Assembly: GCA_039636795.1 (NCBI GenBank)
Contig: CP143430.1
Coordinates: 2,418,001 to 2,482,000 of the forward strand
From: Micrococcaceae bacterium Sec5.1
GTDB taxonomy: Bacteria; Actinomycetota; Actinomycetes; Actinomycetales; Micrococcaceae
Direction of reading: 5' to 3'
DNA length: 64,000 nt
The notes under the pieces are model-generated. The model did not search any database. It saw only the letters and a program-made list of their open reading frames with translations, and was not told the DNA's origin. Shown in pieces: positions 8,291 through 16,865 of this stretch (position 1 is the first letter of the stretch; every line of letters starts with the position of its first letter). The position numbers were made by a program, and so were the translations under genes.

Positions 8291-9343
8291 ATGAGCATCA
8301 GGATCGGCTACAAAGCCTCCGCAGAACAATTCGACCCGAGAACACTGGTCGAGTATTCGGTTCTTGCCGAGGACATCGGTCTGGATTCGGTTATGGTTTC
8401 GGACCATTTTCAGCCGTGGCGCCACGAGGGCGGGCATGCCCCGTTCGCGTTGGCCTGGATGGCCGCCGTCGGGGAACGTACCAGCCGGATTGTGATGGGT
8501 ACCAGCGTGCTCACCCCCACATTCCGCTACAATCCAGCCGTCGTCGCGCAGGCCTTTGCTACCCTTGGCTGCCTGTATCCGGGCAGGGTCATCCTCGGCA
8601 TGGGCACGGGTGAGGCACTGAACGAGGTCGCCGTTACAGGAGCCGAATGGCCGGCTTTTAAGGAACGCTTTGCCCGGGCACGGGAAGCAGTGGAGCTGAT
8701 GAGGCGGCTGTGGACCGAGGACCGGGTCAATTTCAACGGTGAGTACTACCGCACGGTCAATGCGACCGTATATGACCGGCCCGCAAACCCAGTTCCGATC
8801 TATATCGCAGCCGGTGGCCCAGTGGTGGCCCGCTACGCCGGCGCGGCCGGCGATGGCTTCATCTGCACCAGCGGCAAGGGCATGGAGCTCTATACGGAGA
8901 AGCTGCTGCCGGCGGTATTCGAGGGTGCCGCGGCCGCCCGGCGGGATCCGACCGGGATAGAGAAGATGATTGAGATCAAGCTCTCCTTCGACACGGACTA
9001 TGCCATGGCGCTGGAAAACACCCGGTTCTGGGCACCACTGTCACTTAGCCCGGAACAGAAAGCCGGCCTCGAGGATCCGGCGGCCATGGCCGCCGCCGCG
9101 GACGCGCTGCCCATCGAACAGGTGGCCAAACGCTGGATCGTCGCCTCGGACCCGGAGCAGGTCATGGGCCAGCTCATGCCCTATGTGGAGGCAGGGTTCA
9201 ATCACCTGGTCTTCCACGCACCGGGCGATGACCAACAACGGTTCCTGTCCCAGTTCGCCGAACACCTCATGCCGCGGCTGCGGGCACTGGGCACCGGCGG
9301 CCCCGGCCGGTTGGCCGTTGCTGGAGATCGGGGGACCCTGTGA
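8291..9343 (+). CDS. fgd: F420-dependent glucose-6-phosphate dehydrogenase
   Basis: 350 residues. The sequence follows mycobacterial Fgd1 closely: GYKASAEQF at the N-terminus, [17 protein letters not shown] (F420-contacting loop), [54 protein letters not shown] (phosphate-binding region) and [19 protein letters not shown]. It oxidises glucose-6-phosphate to 6-phosphogluconolactone while reducing F420 to F420H2, feeding F420-dependent reductases. The C-terminus has about 15 extra Gly/Pro-rich residues. It is next to the F420 biosynthesis genes. Confidence 0.95.
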   Translation: MSIRIGYKASAEQFDPRTLVEYSVLAEDIGLDSVMVSDHFQPWRHEGGHAPFALAWMAAVGERTSRIVMGTSVLTPTFRYNPAVVAQAFATLGCLYPGRVILGMGTGEALNEVAVTGAEWPAFKERFARAREAVELMRRLWTEDRVNFNGEYYRTVNATVYDRPANPVPIYIAAGGPVVARYAGAAGDGFICTSGKGMELYTEKLLPAVFEGAAAARRDPTGIEKMIEIKLSFDTDYAMALENTRFWAPLSLSPEQKAGLEDPAAMAAAADALPIEQVAKRWIVASDPEQVMGQLMPYVEAGFNHLVFHAPGDDQQRFLSQFAEHLMPRLRALGTGGPGRLAVAGDRGTL

Positions 9344-9437
9344 GCGGCGCTGGGCTGAACCTGCAGCACAGCCCCAGACCTGCAGGCTCCGTGTGCGAAA
9401 CGCGAGATCCGCACTGCCATCGCTTTGAAGATCCGTC

Positions 9438-11852
9438 ATGTCCGCACCTTCGGTTCTGAACTCTGCTTCCCTCGCTGAAGCTCTCGCCCGCCTTGAAGAC
9501 ACGGGTGAGACGGACCTCGCCGGAGCCACGGCGCTTTTTGGAGCTCGAGGCGACAATCTGGACCGGTTGCTGACTGTTGCGTCGCGGCTCCGCGACGAGG
9601 GCCTCGCTCGCGCTTCCCGCGAGGGCATCATCACGTACTCGAAGAAGGTGTTTCTCCCCGTCACGCAGCTTTGCCAGGACCGCTGCCACTACTGCGTCTT
9701 CGTCGAGACGCCGGGCGGGCTGCTAAAGAAAGGGATCCCAACGTACCTGCCGCCGGAAGAGATCCTTCGCATCGCTCGCGAGGGGGCATCGCTCGGCTGC
9801 AAGGAGGCGCTCTTCACACTCGGCGACCGCCCCGAGAACCGCTGGCCGGTTGCGCGGCAGTGGCTCGAGGACCACGGTTACGCCTCGACCCTCGACTACG
9901 TCGGTGCGATGGCCGAACTCGTGCTCACCGAGACCGGCCTTCTGCCGCATCTCAACCCCGGAGTCATGTCGTTCGCCGAGCTGCAGCGGCTCCGCCCGGT
10001 CGCCGCGTCGATGGGCATGATGCTCGAGACCACGGCCACGAGGCTTTGGAGCCAGCCCGGGGGAGTGCACTTCGGGTCCCCGGACAAGGATCCTGCTCTG
10101 CGGATGCGGGTGATAGACGACGCCGGCCGCTCCCGAATCCCGTTCACCACCGGGGTTCTTCTCGGGATCGGCGAGAACTACGCCGAGCGCGCCGAGGCTC
10201 TTTTCGCCATCCGGGCGTCGCACCAGCGGTACGGCCAGGTGCAGGAGACCATCGTCCAGAACTTCCGCGCGAAACCGCACACCGCGATGCAGAACGAGTC
10301 AGACCTCGCCCTCGAGGAGTACGCAGCCGCGGTCGCGGTCGCCCGGATTGTCATGGGGCCCGACCACAGCATCCAGGCGCCCCCGAACCTCAGCGAACTC
10401 CCTGAACTCCTGCTGCTGGTGCGCGCAGGCATCGACGACTGGGGCGGGGTCAGCCCGCTCACCCCCGACCATGTCAATCCCGAACGGCCCTGGCCCGAAC
10501 TCCAGACGCTCGCCGAGCTGACGGCGCAGGCCGGATTCACCCTGCGCGAGCGGCTCACCGCACACCCGGCCTACCTGCAGGATCCAGAAACCTGGCTGGA
10601 TGCGCGCGTCGCCCCCGCCGTTACGGCTCTCGCCGATCCTGTGTCCCTGCTCGCCGACGAGAGCGCGCGCGTGAGGCCTGCGGCCCTCGCAGCGTGGGGG
10701 CCGCGTTCCCGGTCCGCGGATCAAGCCGCGGCTGTTGTAGCCGACACTGCTCCTCTCGTTGGCCACGTCAGGGGCGACGGGAGGCCCCGCCGCGCCGATC
10801 GGACCGTGGTCTCCGCCCTCGCCAAAGCCTCGATTGACCCGGCCTCGCTGACAGACGCAGACTACTGCTCCCTCCTTACCGCCCGTGGTGAAGACCTCGA
10901 CGCGGTAACGGCGCTGGCCGACGAGGTCCGCTCGGCAGCGGTCGGTGACACATTGACCTACATCGTCAACCGCAACCTGGACGCGTCGCTGTATAGAAAC
11001 GGACTCACAGACGACATGGTCCGACGGCTCGTCGAGGAGGCCGTTACCCTGGGTGCAACCGAGATCTGCGTCCAGGGCCCCATCGACCCGGCACTGCCGG
11101 GCAAGGCCTACCTCGACCTCGCTGGGGCCATCCACGCAGCGGGGCCCGATCTGTCACTCCACGCCTACCGCCCCACGGAGGTGCTGGACGGCGCGTTTCG
11201 GATGGGCGTTAGTGTCCAGGTTTTCCTCGAAGGACTGCGTGAGGTCGGCGTGACGAGCGTTCCCGGTACCGGCGCCCGCATTTTGGACGACGCCGTGCGC
11301 GCGTTGCTGAGTGAGGGCACCGATCCGCCTGTCGACGAGTGGATTCGGCCACTGAAGGCCGCTCACCGGGCAGGTCTCCGATCGACAGCGACGATCGTCT
11401 ACGGTCACGTCGAGACGCCAGCCCAAATCGTTGCTCACCTGCGTCGACTGACCCGAATACAGGACGAGACGGGCGGGTTCTCGGAGTTCATCGCCATGCC
11501 GTATGTGCCGTTCGACGTGCCCTCGCGAGTGCGCGCGGTGGCCGGTGAAGGTCCTGGCCTCGAAGCCTCGCGGGCGCTCCACGCGGTAGCGCGCCTGCTG
11601 CTTCATGGACGGATCGATCACGTGCAGGCCGCGTGGACAAAGCTCGGCTTCCACGGTGCCGAGGCCGTGCTCGCTGGGGGAGCGGATGACTTCGGGGGTC
11701 TGCTGCTCGACGGTGCGATCTGGCCGGAGGCCGGCCCGGAGGCGTACCGTGAGGCGACACGGGGAGACGTCCAGCGGATCGCGACCGTTCTTGGACGCGA
11801 GGCGCGGGAGCGTACGACGAGCTACGCACTGGTCCAAAGGGGCTTCGCATGA
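9438..11852 (+). CDS. fbiC: FbiC-like FO synthase with degenerate CofH half
   Basis: 804 residues against about 856 for M. tuberculosis FbiC. The N-terminal CofG half is intact: radical-SAM cysteines C79, C83, C86 in CQDRCHYC, KEALFTLGDRPE, GVMSFAEL, LETTATRLW, FTTGVLLGIGE and the NFRAKPHTAM and VSPLTPDHVNPERPWP stretches. The C-terminal CofH half is recognisable (VNRN, GATEICVQG, PGTGARILDD, STATIVYGHVET, LHGRIDHVQAAWTKLG). About 18 residues that should follow VNRN and carry the CofH Cys-x3-Cys-x2-Cys are absent: the text runs VNRNLDASLYRNGLTDDM. QGG is changed to QGP. The CofH half therefore cannot bind a radical-SAM cluster in the known way. Normal FO synthesis would need another CofH, or the protein makes something else. 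Confidence 0.9.
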   Translation: MSAPSVLNSASLAEALARLEDTGETDLAGATALFGARGDNLDRLLTVASRLRDEGLARASREGIITYSKKVFLPVTQLCQDRCHYCVFVETPGGLLKKGIPTYLPPEEILRIAREGASLGCKEALFTLGDRPENRWPVARQWLEDHGYASTLDYVGAMAELVLTETGLLPHLNPGVMSFAELQRLRPVAASMGMMLETTATRLWSQPGGVHFGSPDKDPALRMRVIDDAGRSRIPFTTGVLLGIGENYAERAEALFAIRASHQRYGQVQETIVQNFRAKPHTAMQNESDLALEEYAAAVAVARIVMGPDHSIQAPPNLSELPELLLLVRAGIDDWGGVSPLTPDHVNPERPWPELQTLAELTAQAGFTLRERLTAHPAYLQDPETWLDARVAPAVTALADPVSLLADESARVRPAALAAWGPRSRSADQAAAVVADTAPLVGHVRGDGRPRRADRTVVSALAKASIDPASLTDADYCSLLTARGEDLDAVTALADEVRSAAVGDTLTYIVNRNLDASLYRNGLTDDMVRRLVEEAVTLGATEICVQGPIDPALPGKAYLDLAGAIHAAGPDLSLHAYRPTEVLDGAFRMGVSVQVFLEGLREVGVTSVPGTGARILDDAVRALLSEGTDPPVDEWIRPLKAAHRAGLRSTATIVYGHVETPAQIVAHLRRLTRIQDETGGFSEFIAMPYVPFDVPSRVRAVAGEGPGLEASRALHAVARLLLHGRIDHVQAAWTKLGFHGAEAVLAGGADDFGGLLLDGAIWPEAGPEAYREATRGDVQRIATVLGREARERTTSYALVQRGFA

Positions 11853-12340
11853 TGCTGGTGAACTTCGGGACGGCCACGGGCCTTCGGGAGGTCGTGACGG
11901 GAGTCGCAAGGCTGCCCGGAGGATCTCTTGAGCCGGTGGTGATCGCCGCGGGTCCGGCCGGCCTGGATCCGGACCTCGACGCCGCGCTGCCGCTATTGAC
12001 GCGGCGGCGTCAGGTCTTCGTGACGGGCGCGGATGTCTGGCCAGGCGAGCTGCCGGACCGCTTCGCGCTCATCATCGTGTCGGGCTGCGACACCCCCCTG
12101 GCTGCTGACGCGAGGGTCACTGCCCTGATCGTGCTGGGCTCCACTGCACCGGTACAGGACGTGGCTTGCCCTATCCTCGTCATTGCCCCGGCGAGATTGC
12201 CCGCTGCTGGTCCGGCGTCCACGGACGTGCGCTTCGCCGAAGTGGGGCATGCCGCAGAGCAGGCGCATCTCATCGACGCGTTCCTTCGCGAACCGCGGCG
12301 ATACCCGGCCGGCAGCAAGATACAGCGAGCCCGGCCGTGA
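11849..12340 (+). CDS. Small protein, C-terminal alpha/beta-hydrolase-like
   Basis: 163 residues, overlapping the fbiC-like stop by ATGA and ending at a TGA that overlaps the next start, so translation is coupled on both sides. The second half, DVACPILVIAPARLP ... VRFAEVGHAAEQAHLIDAFL, resembles the last strands of an alpha/beta hydrolase with the His in VGHAAE. No GxSxG nucleophile elbow is visible, so an independent hydrolase role is unlikely. It may be a truncated hydrolase or a helper of the BVMO or F420 enzymes. Family assignment is tentative. Confidence 0.6.
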   Translation: MMLVNFGTATGLREVVTGVARLPGGSLEPVVIAAGPAGLDPDLDAALPLLTRRRQVFVTGADVWPGELPDRFALIIVSGCDTPLAADARVTALIVLGSTAPVQDVACPILVIAPARLPAAGPASTDVRFAEVGHAAEQAHLIDAFLREPRRYPAGSKIQRARP

Positions 12341-13884
12341 CAGAGGCCCACGACTCTCAGATCTTCCATGCGGAAGCAGTCGATGCCGACACTGTCCGCC
12401 CGAAAGCCGCCGTCCCCGAGCCCTTTGACACGGTCATCATTGGTGCGGGTTTTGCTGGACTCGGTGCTGCAATCCAGCTCGCGCGCTCGGGCGAGCGGTC
12501 GTTCGTCGTCGTAGAACGCGGTGCCGACGTCGGCGGCACCTGGCGCGACAACGTCTACCCGGGCGTGGCCTGCGACATCCCCTCGCAGCTCTACTCGTTC
12601 TCGTTCCGGCCACGCGCCGACTGGAGCCGCTTCTACGCTCCCGGCGCTGAGATCCTCGACTACTTGCAGGAGGCCGCCCGGGACGAGGGCATCCTCCCAC
12701 ACCTCCGCTTCTCATCAGAAGTGCTCGCGCTCGACTGGGACCACACCAGCATGACTTGGACGGTGGTCACTAAGCGCGACACCTACCGCTGCCGCTGGGT
12801 AGTCCTGGCGACGGGCCGGCTCTCCGAGAAGCGGATACCCAACGTGCCTGGACTCGAATCGTTTGCGGGCCCCGTATTCCACTCGTCCGACTGGCCTCAC
12901 GATCTCGACCTGGCGGGCAAGCGAGTCGGGCTCGTCGGAAGCGGCGCGTCCGCTGTGCAGATCCTGCCGCGCATGGCTGCGGTGGCCGACGAGATCGTTC
13001 TCTTTCAGCGGAGCGCCGCGTACATCATTCCCCGTGACGACCGCGCCTACACCGAAGCGGAGAAGGCCACCTGGCGGGAGGAACCTGGCTCCCTGGCCAC
13101 ACTTCGCACTCGAATGTTCTGGGACGCCGAAGCAGGTTTCGCGGCAAGGATCGGCGCCACTGGCCCCCTCACTGCACTCCGCGACCGAGCGCTACGGCAC
13201 CTTGAGGCTCAAATCCCCGACCCAGCCCTCCGCCGGGCACTGACACCAGACTACGAGGCCGGTTGCAAGCGCGTGCTGCTATCAGACGATTACTACCCGG
13301 CCCTGATGCACAAGTGGGTACGCCTGGAGCAGTCGGCGTTCACCGCCGTCGAGGGCGGCCGGGTCACGGCCGCCTCGGGAGCGGCATATGAGCTTGACGC
13401 GCTCATCCTGGCTACCGGCTTCCACTCGACCCGGCCGCCCATCGCGCGAAGGATTCGAGGCCGCGACGGCCACACCCTCGACGCCGCCTGGTCCAAAGGA
13501 ATGGTGGCGCACAACTCCACCACGGTGGCTGGTTTCCCGAATCTCTTCGTCATCGACGGCCCCAACGCCAGCCTCGGCCACAACTCGGCCGTGCACATGA
13601 TCGAGTCGCAAATCGCCTATGTTCTTGAGGCCCTTTGGTACCTGCGCAGCCGCGACGTGCCAGCCTTCGAAGTCCGGCCAGAGCGACAGGCGGCCTACGT
13701 CGCCGAAATCGACCGCATGGCCGAGGCCACGGTTTGGCTAACCGGCGGCTGTCGCAGCTGGTACGTCGACGAGCGGAGCCGACGCCTGACCCTCCTGTGG
13801 CCGGACACCGCATCGGCGTTCCGAGAGCGGCTGGCCCGGTTCGACCCGGCGGACTACGACGCCGGGGTGATGGCGCATGACTGA
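12337..13884 (+). CDS. Baeyer-Villiger-type flavin monooxygenase in F420 operon
   Basis: 515 residues. The FAD Rossmann motif GAGFAGLG is near residue 36; the BVMO fingerprint FxGxxxHxxxW(P) is read as F176-AGPVFHSSDWP; the second, NADPH-binding Rossmann GLVGSGASAVQ follows; and the ATGFHSTRPP motif lies near the C-terminus. It inserts oxygen next to a ketone or N-/S-oxidises, using NADPH and O2. The GTG start overlaps the previous stop (GTGA), and its 3' end overlaps cofC by 8 nt, so it is embedded in the F420 biosynthesis operon. That position is unusual and is treated as a finding. Confidence 0.88.
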   Translation: MTEAHDSQIFHAEAVDADTVRPKAAVPEPFDTVIIGAGFAGLGAAIQLARSGERSFVVVERGADVGGTWRDNVYPGVACDIPSQLYSFSFRPRADWSRFYAPGAEILDYLQEAARDEGILPHLRFSSEVLALDWDHTSMTWTVVTKRDTYRCRWVVLATGRLSEKRIPNVPGLESFAGPVFHSSDWPHDLDLAGKRVGLVGSGASAVQILPRMAAVADEIVLFQRSAAYIIPRDDRAYTEAEKATWREEPGSLATLRTRMFWDAEAGFAARIGATGPLTALRDRALRHLEAQIPDPALRRALTPDYEAGCKRVLLSDDYYPALMHKWVRLEQSAFTAVEGGRVTAASGAAYELDALILATGFHSTRPPIARRIRGRDGHTLDAAWSKGMVAHNSTTVAGFPNLFVIDGPNASLGHNSAVHMIESQIAYVLEALWYLRSRDVPAFEVRPERQAAYVAEIDRMAEATVWLTGGCRSWYVDERSRRLTLLWPDTASAFRERLARFDPADYDAGVMAHD

Positions 13885-14473
13885 CGCCTGGACCATTGTC
13901 GTGCCGGTCAAGGGCACCGCGGCCGCGAAGTCGCGTCTGGGTGCTGATTCCGGCCTTGCACAGGCGATCGCCCTCGACACTGTGGCGGCCGCGCTGCCGG
14001 TAGGCCGCGTTGTCGTCATCACCAGCCCCGCCGCTACCGCTGATTTCCGCGCCCTCGGGGCCGAGACCGTGCAGGATCCAGGGCAGGGGCTGTCCGCAGC
14101 CGTGCTCCAAGGCATTGAGGCAGCGGGCCCTGGCCGAGTCGCCGTGCTTCAGGGCGACCTGCCGGCCCTTACCTCAGCTGAACTCAAGGCCGTCCTGTCG
14201 CTCGCTTCAGGCGCCGAGCTGGCGTTCGTCGCAGACGCCGCGGGCACCGGTACAACGCTGATCACCGCCCTCGACGCAACGCGACATCGCCCCGCGTTCG
14301 GCGAAGGCTCACGTGTTGCGCACGGCGCAGCGGGGTACGTCGAGATCCATGTCGACAAGACGTCGGGACTACGGTGCGACGTCGACACATGGACGGACCT
14401 CGAGCGGCTTGAGGGACGGCTGGGCCGACGGACCGCGCAGGCTTTGGCGACGATCAGGAAGTCTGCGCGTTGA
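13877..14473 (+). CDS. cofC: Phospholactate/PEP guanylyltransferase (CofC/FbiD)
   Basis: 198 residues. The nucleotidyltransferase fold shows the N-terminal VVPVKGTAAAKSRLG (GTP-binding PVK-xxxKSRL), LQGDLPALT (metal-binding Asp) and AGTGTTLI, all standard in CofC/FbiD. It activates 2-phospho-L-lactate or phosphoenolpyruvate with GTP for transfer to FO; in actinobacteria PEP is the usual substrate. The start overlaps the BVMO stop by 8 nt. A 180-bp gap then separates it from cofE. Confidence 0.9.
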   Translation: MTDAWTIVVPVKGTAAAKSRLGADSGLAQAIALDTVAAALPVGRVVVITSPAATADFRALGAETVQDPGQGLSAAVLQGIEAAGPGRVAVLQGDLPALTSAELKAVLSLASGAELAFVADAAGTGTTLITALDATRHRPAFGEGSRVAHGAAGYVEIHVDKTSGLRCDVDTWTDLERLEGRLGRRTAQALATIRKSAR

Positions 14474-14653
14474 GCAAGTAGCGGACAAGACCCTCCGCAC
14501 GACACGAAAGGCCCTTAATAATGACCCTGCCCACTCATCAATGCCACGTGCTCGACCAAGTATCGTCCTACGGCGCGTCGGAAGGGATAATTCGAAGAGT
14601 ACCGGAAGACGCTACGCTTGGGAGTATCAGGGACTGTTTCTGATGGGACTGGG

Positions 14654-15514
14654 ATGAATCAAAATAATCTTGAGCTAATTGGAACGCCCAAGCCAGCGGA
14701 CCCGCCACAGCGGTTTGCCGTCGTCGGGATCGACGGAATCGGTGAGATTGTCGCCGGCGATGACCTCTTGGTGCTCGTTGGAAACGCCATCGAAGATGAG
14801 ATTTCCGCGGGCGATATCGTTGTAGTGACCAGCAAAATAGTTTCAAAGGCTGAAGGACGTTCTTTGCAGGCCGACAGCCGCGAAGATGCCATCACGGCCG
14901 AAACAGTACGACTGGTCGCCAGCAAAACACATCCCGGCGGTGTAACCCGAATTGTTCAGAACAAGTTGGGATTGGTGCTCGCCGCCGCCGGTGTTGATGC
15001 GAGCAACACTCCTGCCGGCACGGTGCTGCTTCTGCCCGAGGATCCGGATGCTTCAGCGCAGGCACTGTGCGCCGGGTGGCGCCAGCGTTTCGGCTTCGAC
15101 TTAGCGGTGCTCATTACTGACACGCTGGGCCGCCCTTGGCGCCTGGGGCAGACAGATCAGGCTATCGGTGCCGCGGGAATGGCAGTAGCCCATGATTTAC
15201 GTGGCACACGGGACCATTTCGACAGGCCGATGGATGCAACCATCACTGCGGTCGCGGATGAAATAGCAGGTGCAGCGAATCTGGTGCTCGGCAAAACCTC
15301 ACGCAGGCCGGTCGCCGTGGTCCATGGCCTGGGCCACCTCATTCGGCCGATTCAGGAGCCCGGAGCCAGGACCCTGATTCGCTCTGCAGAAGATGACTTG
15401 TTCCGTCTGGGATCGGCCGAAGCACATCTGGAAGGATTCCAAGAGGGCTTCGCGGCAGGACAACGGTTCCGCGCTGAATCCTTCAGCATCACAGACGGCG
15501 GTGCTACCGCATGA
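14654..15514 (+). CDS. cofE: Coenzyme F420:L-glutamate ligase (CofE type)
   Basis: 286 residues. CofE signatures: GDIVVVTSKIVSKAEGR, LVASKTHPGG, ITDTLGRPWRLGQTDQAIGAAG (catalytic and metal-binding region) and VVHGLGHLIRP-like tail. It adds glutamates to F420-0 with GTP. Unlike mycobacterial FbiB it has no C-terminal FMN-binding nitroreductase-like domain, so dehydro-F420 made from PEP would have to be reduced elsewhere. The ATG at 14654 is chosen; a TTG 36 nt upstream in frame is possible. Its stop overlaps the cofD start (ATGA). Confidence 0.92.
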   Translation: MNQNNLELIGTPKPADPPQRFAVVGIDGIGEIVAGDDLLVLVGNAIEDEISAGDIVVVTSKIVSKAEGRSLQADSREDAITAETVRLVASKTHPGGVTRIVQNKLGLVLAAAGVDASNTPAGTVLLLPEDPDASAQALCAGWRQRFGFDLAVLITDTLGRPWRLGQTDQAIGAAGMAVAHDLRGTRDHFDRPMDATITAVADEIAGAANLVLGKTSRRPVAVVHGLGHLIRPIQEPGARTLIRSAEDDLFRLGSAEAHLEGFQEGFAAGQRFRAESFSITDGGATA

Positions 15515-16524
15515 GGGTCACGGTGCTTGCCGGTGGTGTGGGTGGGGCGCGTTTCCTGCTGGGGCTGCGCCACCACCTACGTCAGGTATTGCCGGATGGT
15601 GCCGGGGGAACGACGGCGGAAATCACCGCGGTAGTCAACACGGGTGATGACATGTGGCTGACTGGGCTGCGCGTCTGTCCCGATCTGGACTCTGTGATGT
15701 ATGCCCTCGCCGGTGTCAATGATGAAGCGAGGGGCTGGGGCCGGGCCGGTGAAACGGAGCGCGTCAGTGCCGAGCTGACAGCTTATGGTGTGGGCTGGCC
15801 ATGGTTCACTCTCGGCGATCTGGACCTCGGCACGCACATCACCCGCTCGCATCTGCTGCGGACCGGGCTGCCGTTGAGCCAGGTCACCGGGCGCCTGGCC
15901 TCCCGGTGGGACCTCGGGATGGAGTTGCTGCCCATGAGCGATGAGGAAGTGGAAACCCAGGTCGTGTTGAATGGTCCCAGCGCTGATCTGCCGGAGATTG
16001 TGCACTTCGAGGAATGGTGGGTCCGGCATCGTGCCCAGCGTCCGGCCCGGGAGTTTCTCCAGGCCGGGCTCTCCAAGGCCGTTCCGGCTCCGGGCGTCTT
16101 GGCGGCGATTTCCGGTGCCGATGTCGTCGTACTGGCGCCGTCAAATCCCGTGGTATCCATCGGCACAATCTTGAATGTCCCTGGCATTCGGCAGGCAATC
16201 CAGACGACGGCGGCCCCGGTCGTGGGGATCTCGCCCATTATCTCTGGTGCGGCCGTCCGGGGCATGGCGGACGCCTGCCTGGCTGCGATCGGCGTCAGGA
16301 CTGGTGCTGATGCGGTGGCGTTGCATTATGGTGCGCGGTCCTCCGGTGGGATCCTGGATGCCTGGCTGATTGACAGCACTGATGCGGGGCTGTCTGGTTC
16401 CATAGCCGGTGCGGGGGTCCGGCCCGTTGTTGTGCCCCTGTGGATGAACGACGTCAAGACCAGCGCGGATCTTGCCGCAGCGGCCTTGGAAGCTGCTTCG
16501 GCAGGGGCAATGCCAGACTCCTAG
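15511..16524 (+). CDS. cofD: 2-phospho-L-lactate transferase (CofD/FbiA)
   Basis: 337 residues. It starts VTVLAGGVGGARFLLGL, the CofD nucleotide-binding loop, followed by AVVNTGDDMWLTGLRVCPDLD, GDLDLGTHI and APSNPVVSIGTILNVPG, all family-defining. It transfers the phospho-lactyl (or PEP-derived) group from its guanosine-diphospho donor to FO, giving (dehydro-)F420-0. ATGA overlap with cofE. It is the last gene of the F420 block. Confidence 0.95.
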   Translation: MRVTVLAGGVGGARFLLGLRHHLRQVLPDGAGGTTAEITAVVNTGDDMWLTGLRVCPDLDSVMYALAGVNDEARGWGRAGETERVSAELTAYGVGWPWFTLGDLDLGTHITRSHLLRTGLPLSQVTGRLASRWDLGMELLPMSDEEVETQVVLNGPSADLPEIVHFEEWWVRHRAQRPAREFLQAGLSKAVPAPGVLAAISGADVVVLAPSNPVVSIGTILNVPGIRQAIQTTAAPVVGISPIISGAAVRGMADACLAAIGVRTGADAVALHYGARSSGGILDAWLIDSTDAGLSGSIAGAGVRPVVVPLWMNDVKTSADLAAAALEAASAGAMPDS

Positions 16525-16865
16525 ACCGCCGGCAGCATCCTCGACGTCCGCAGGGTGTCGTGGTCCAGGAGCGATCGCTACGGCAACGCTCATAGCCTCC
16601 GTCCCAATGCAGGCCGACCCTTGGTTGCTGTTGCGATTCAACCGGGGGTAGGTCATTGCTGGACAGGATGGGCAAGACGATGCATTTCCCGGTTTTTGGA
16701 TGCTTTGGGGTTCGGGAAGCGATTTTGTCCGGGGCTTCGCGCTGCGAATGCCGGTGGAAATAGCGGCTTCTATCTGGCGTGCTGGTGTCGATTGGCCCAA
16801 GGGCGTAGCGTCTTATCAGATAGGGGTTCGCAGGGAATCCGTTGTTATCCGGAGAAGGGTCCGTG
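16525..16865. other. Intergenic region before debranching enzyme gene
   Basis: About 340 bp, no convincing ORF or hairpin terminator. GGAGAAGGG lies just before the ATG at 16866 and is the ribosome site of the following gene. Confidence 0.5.
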
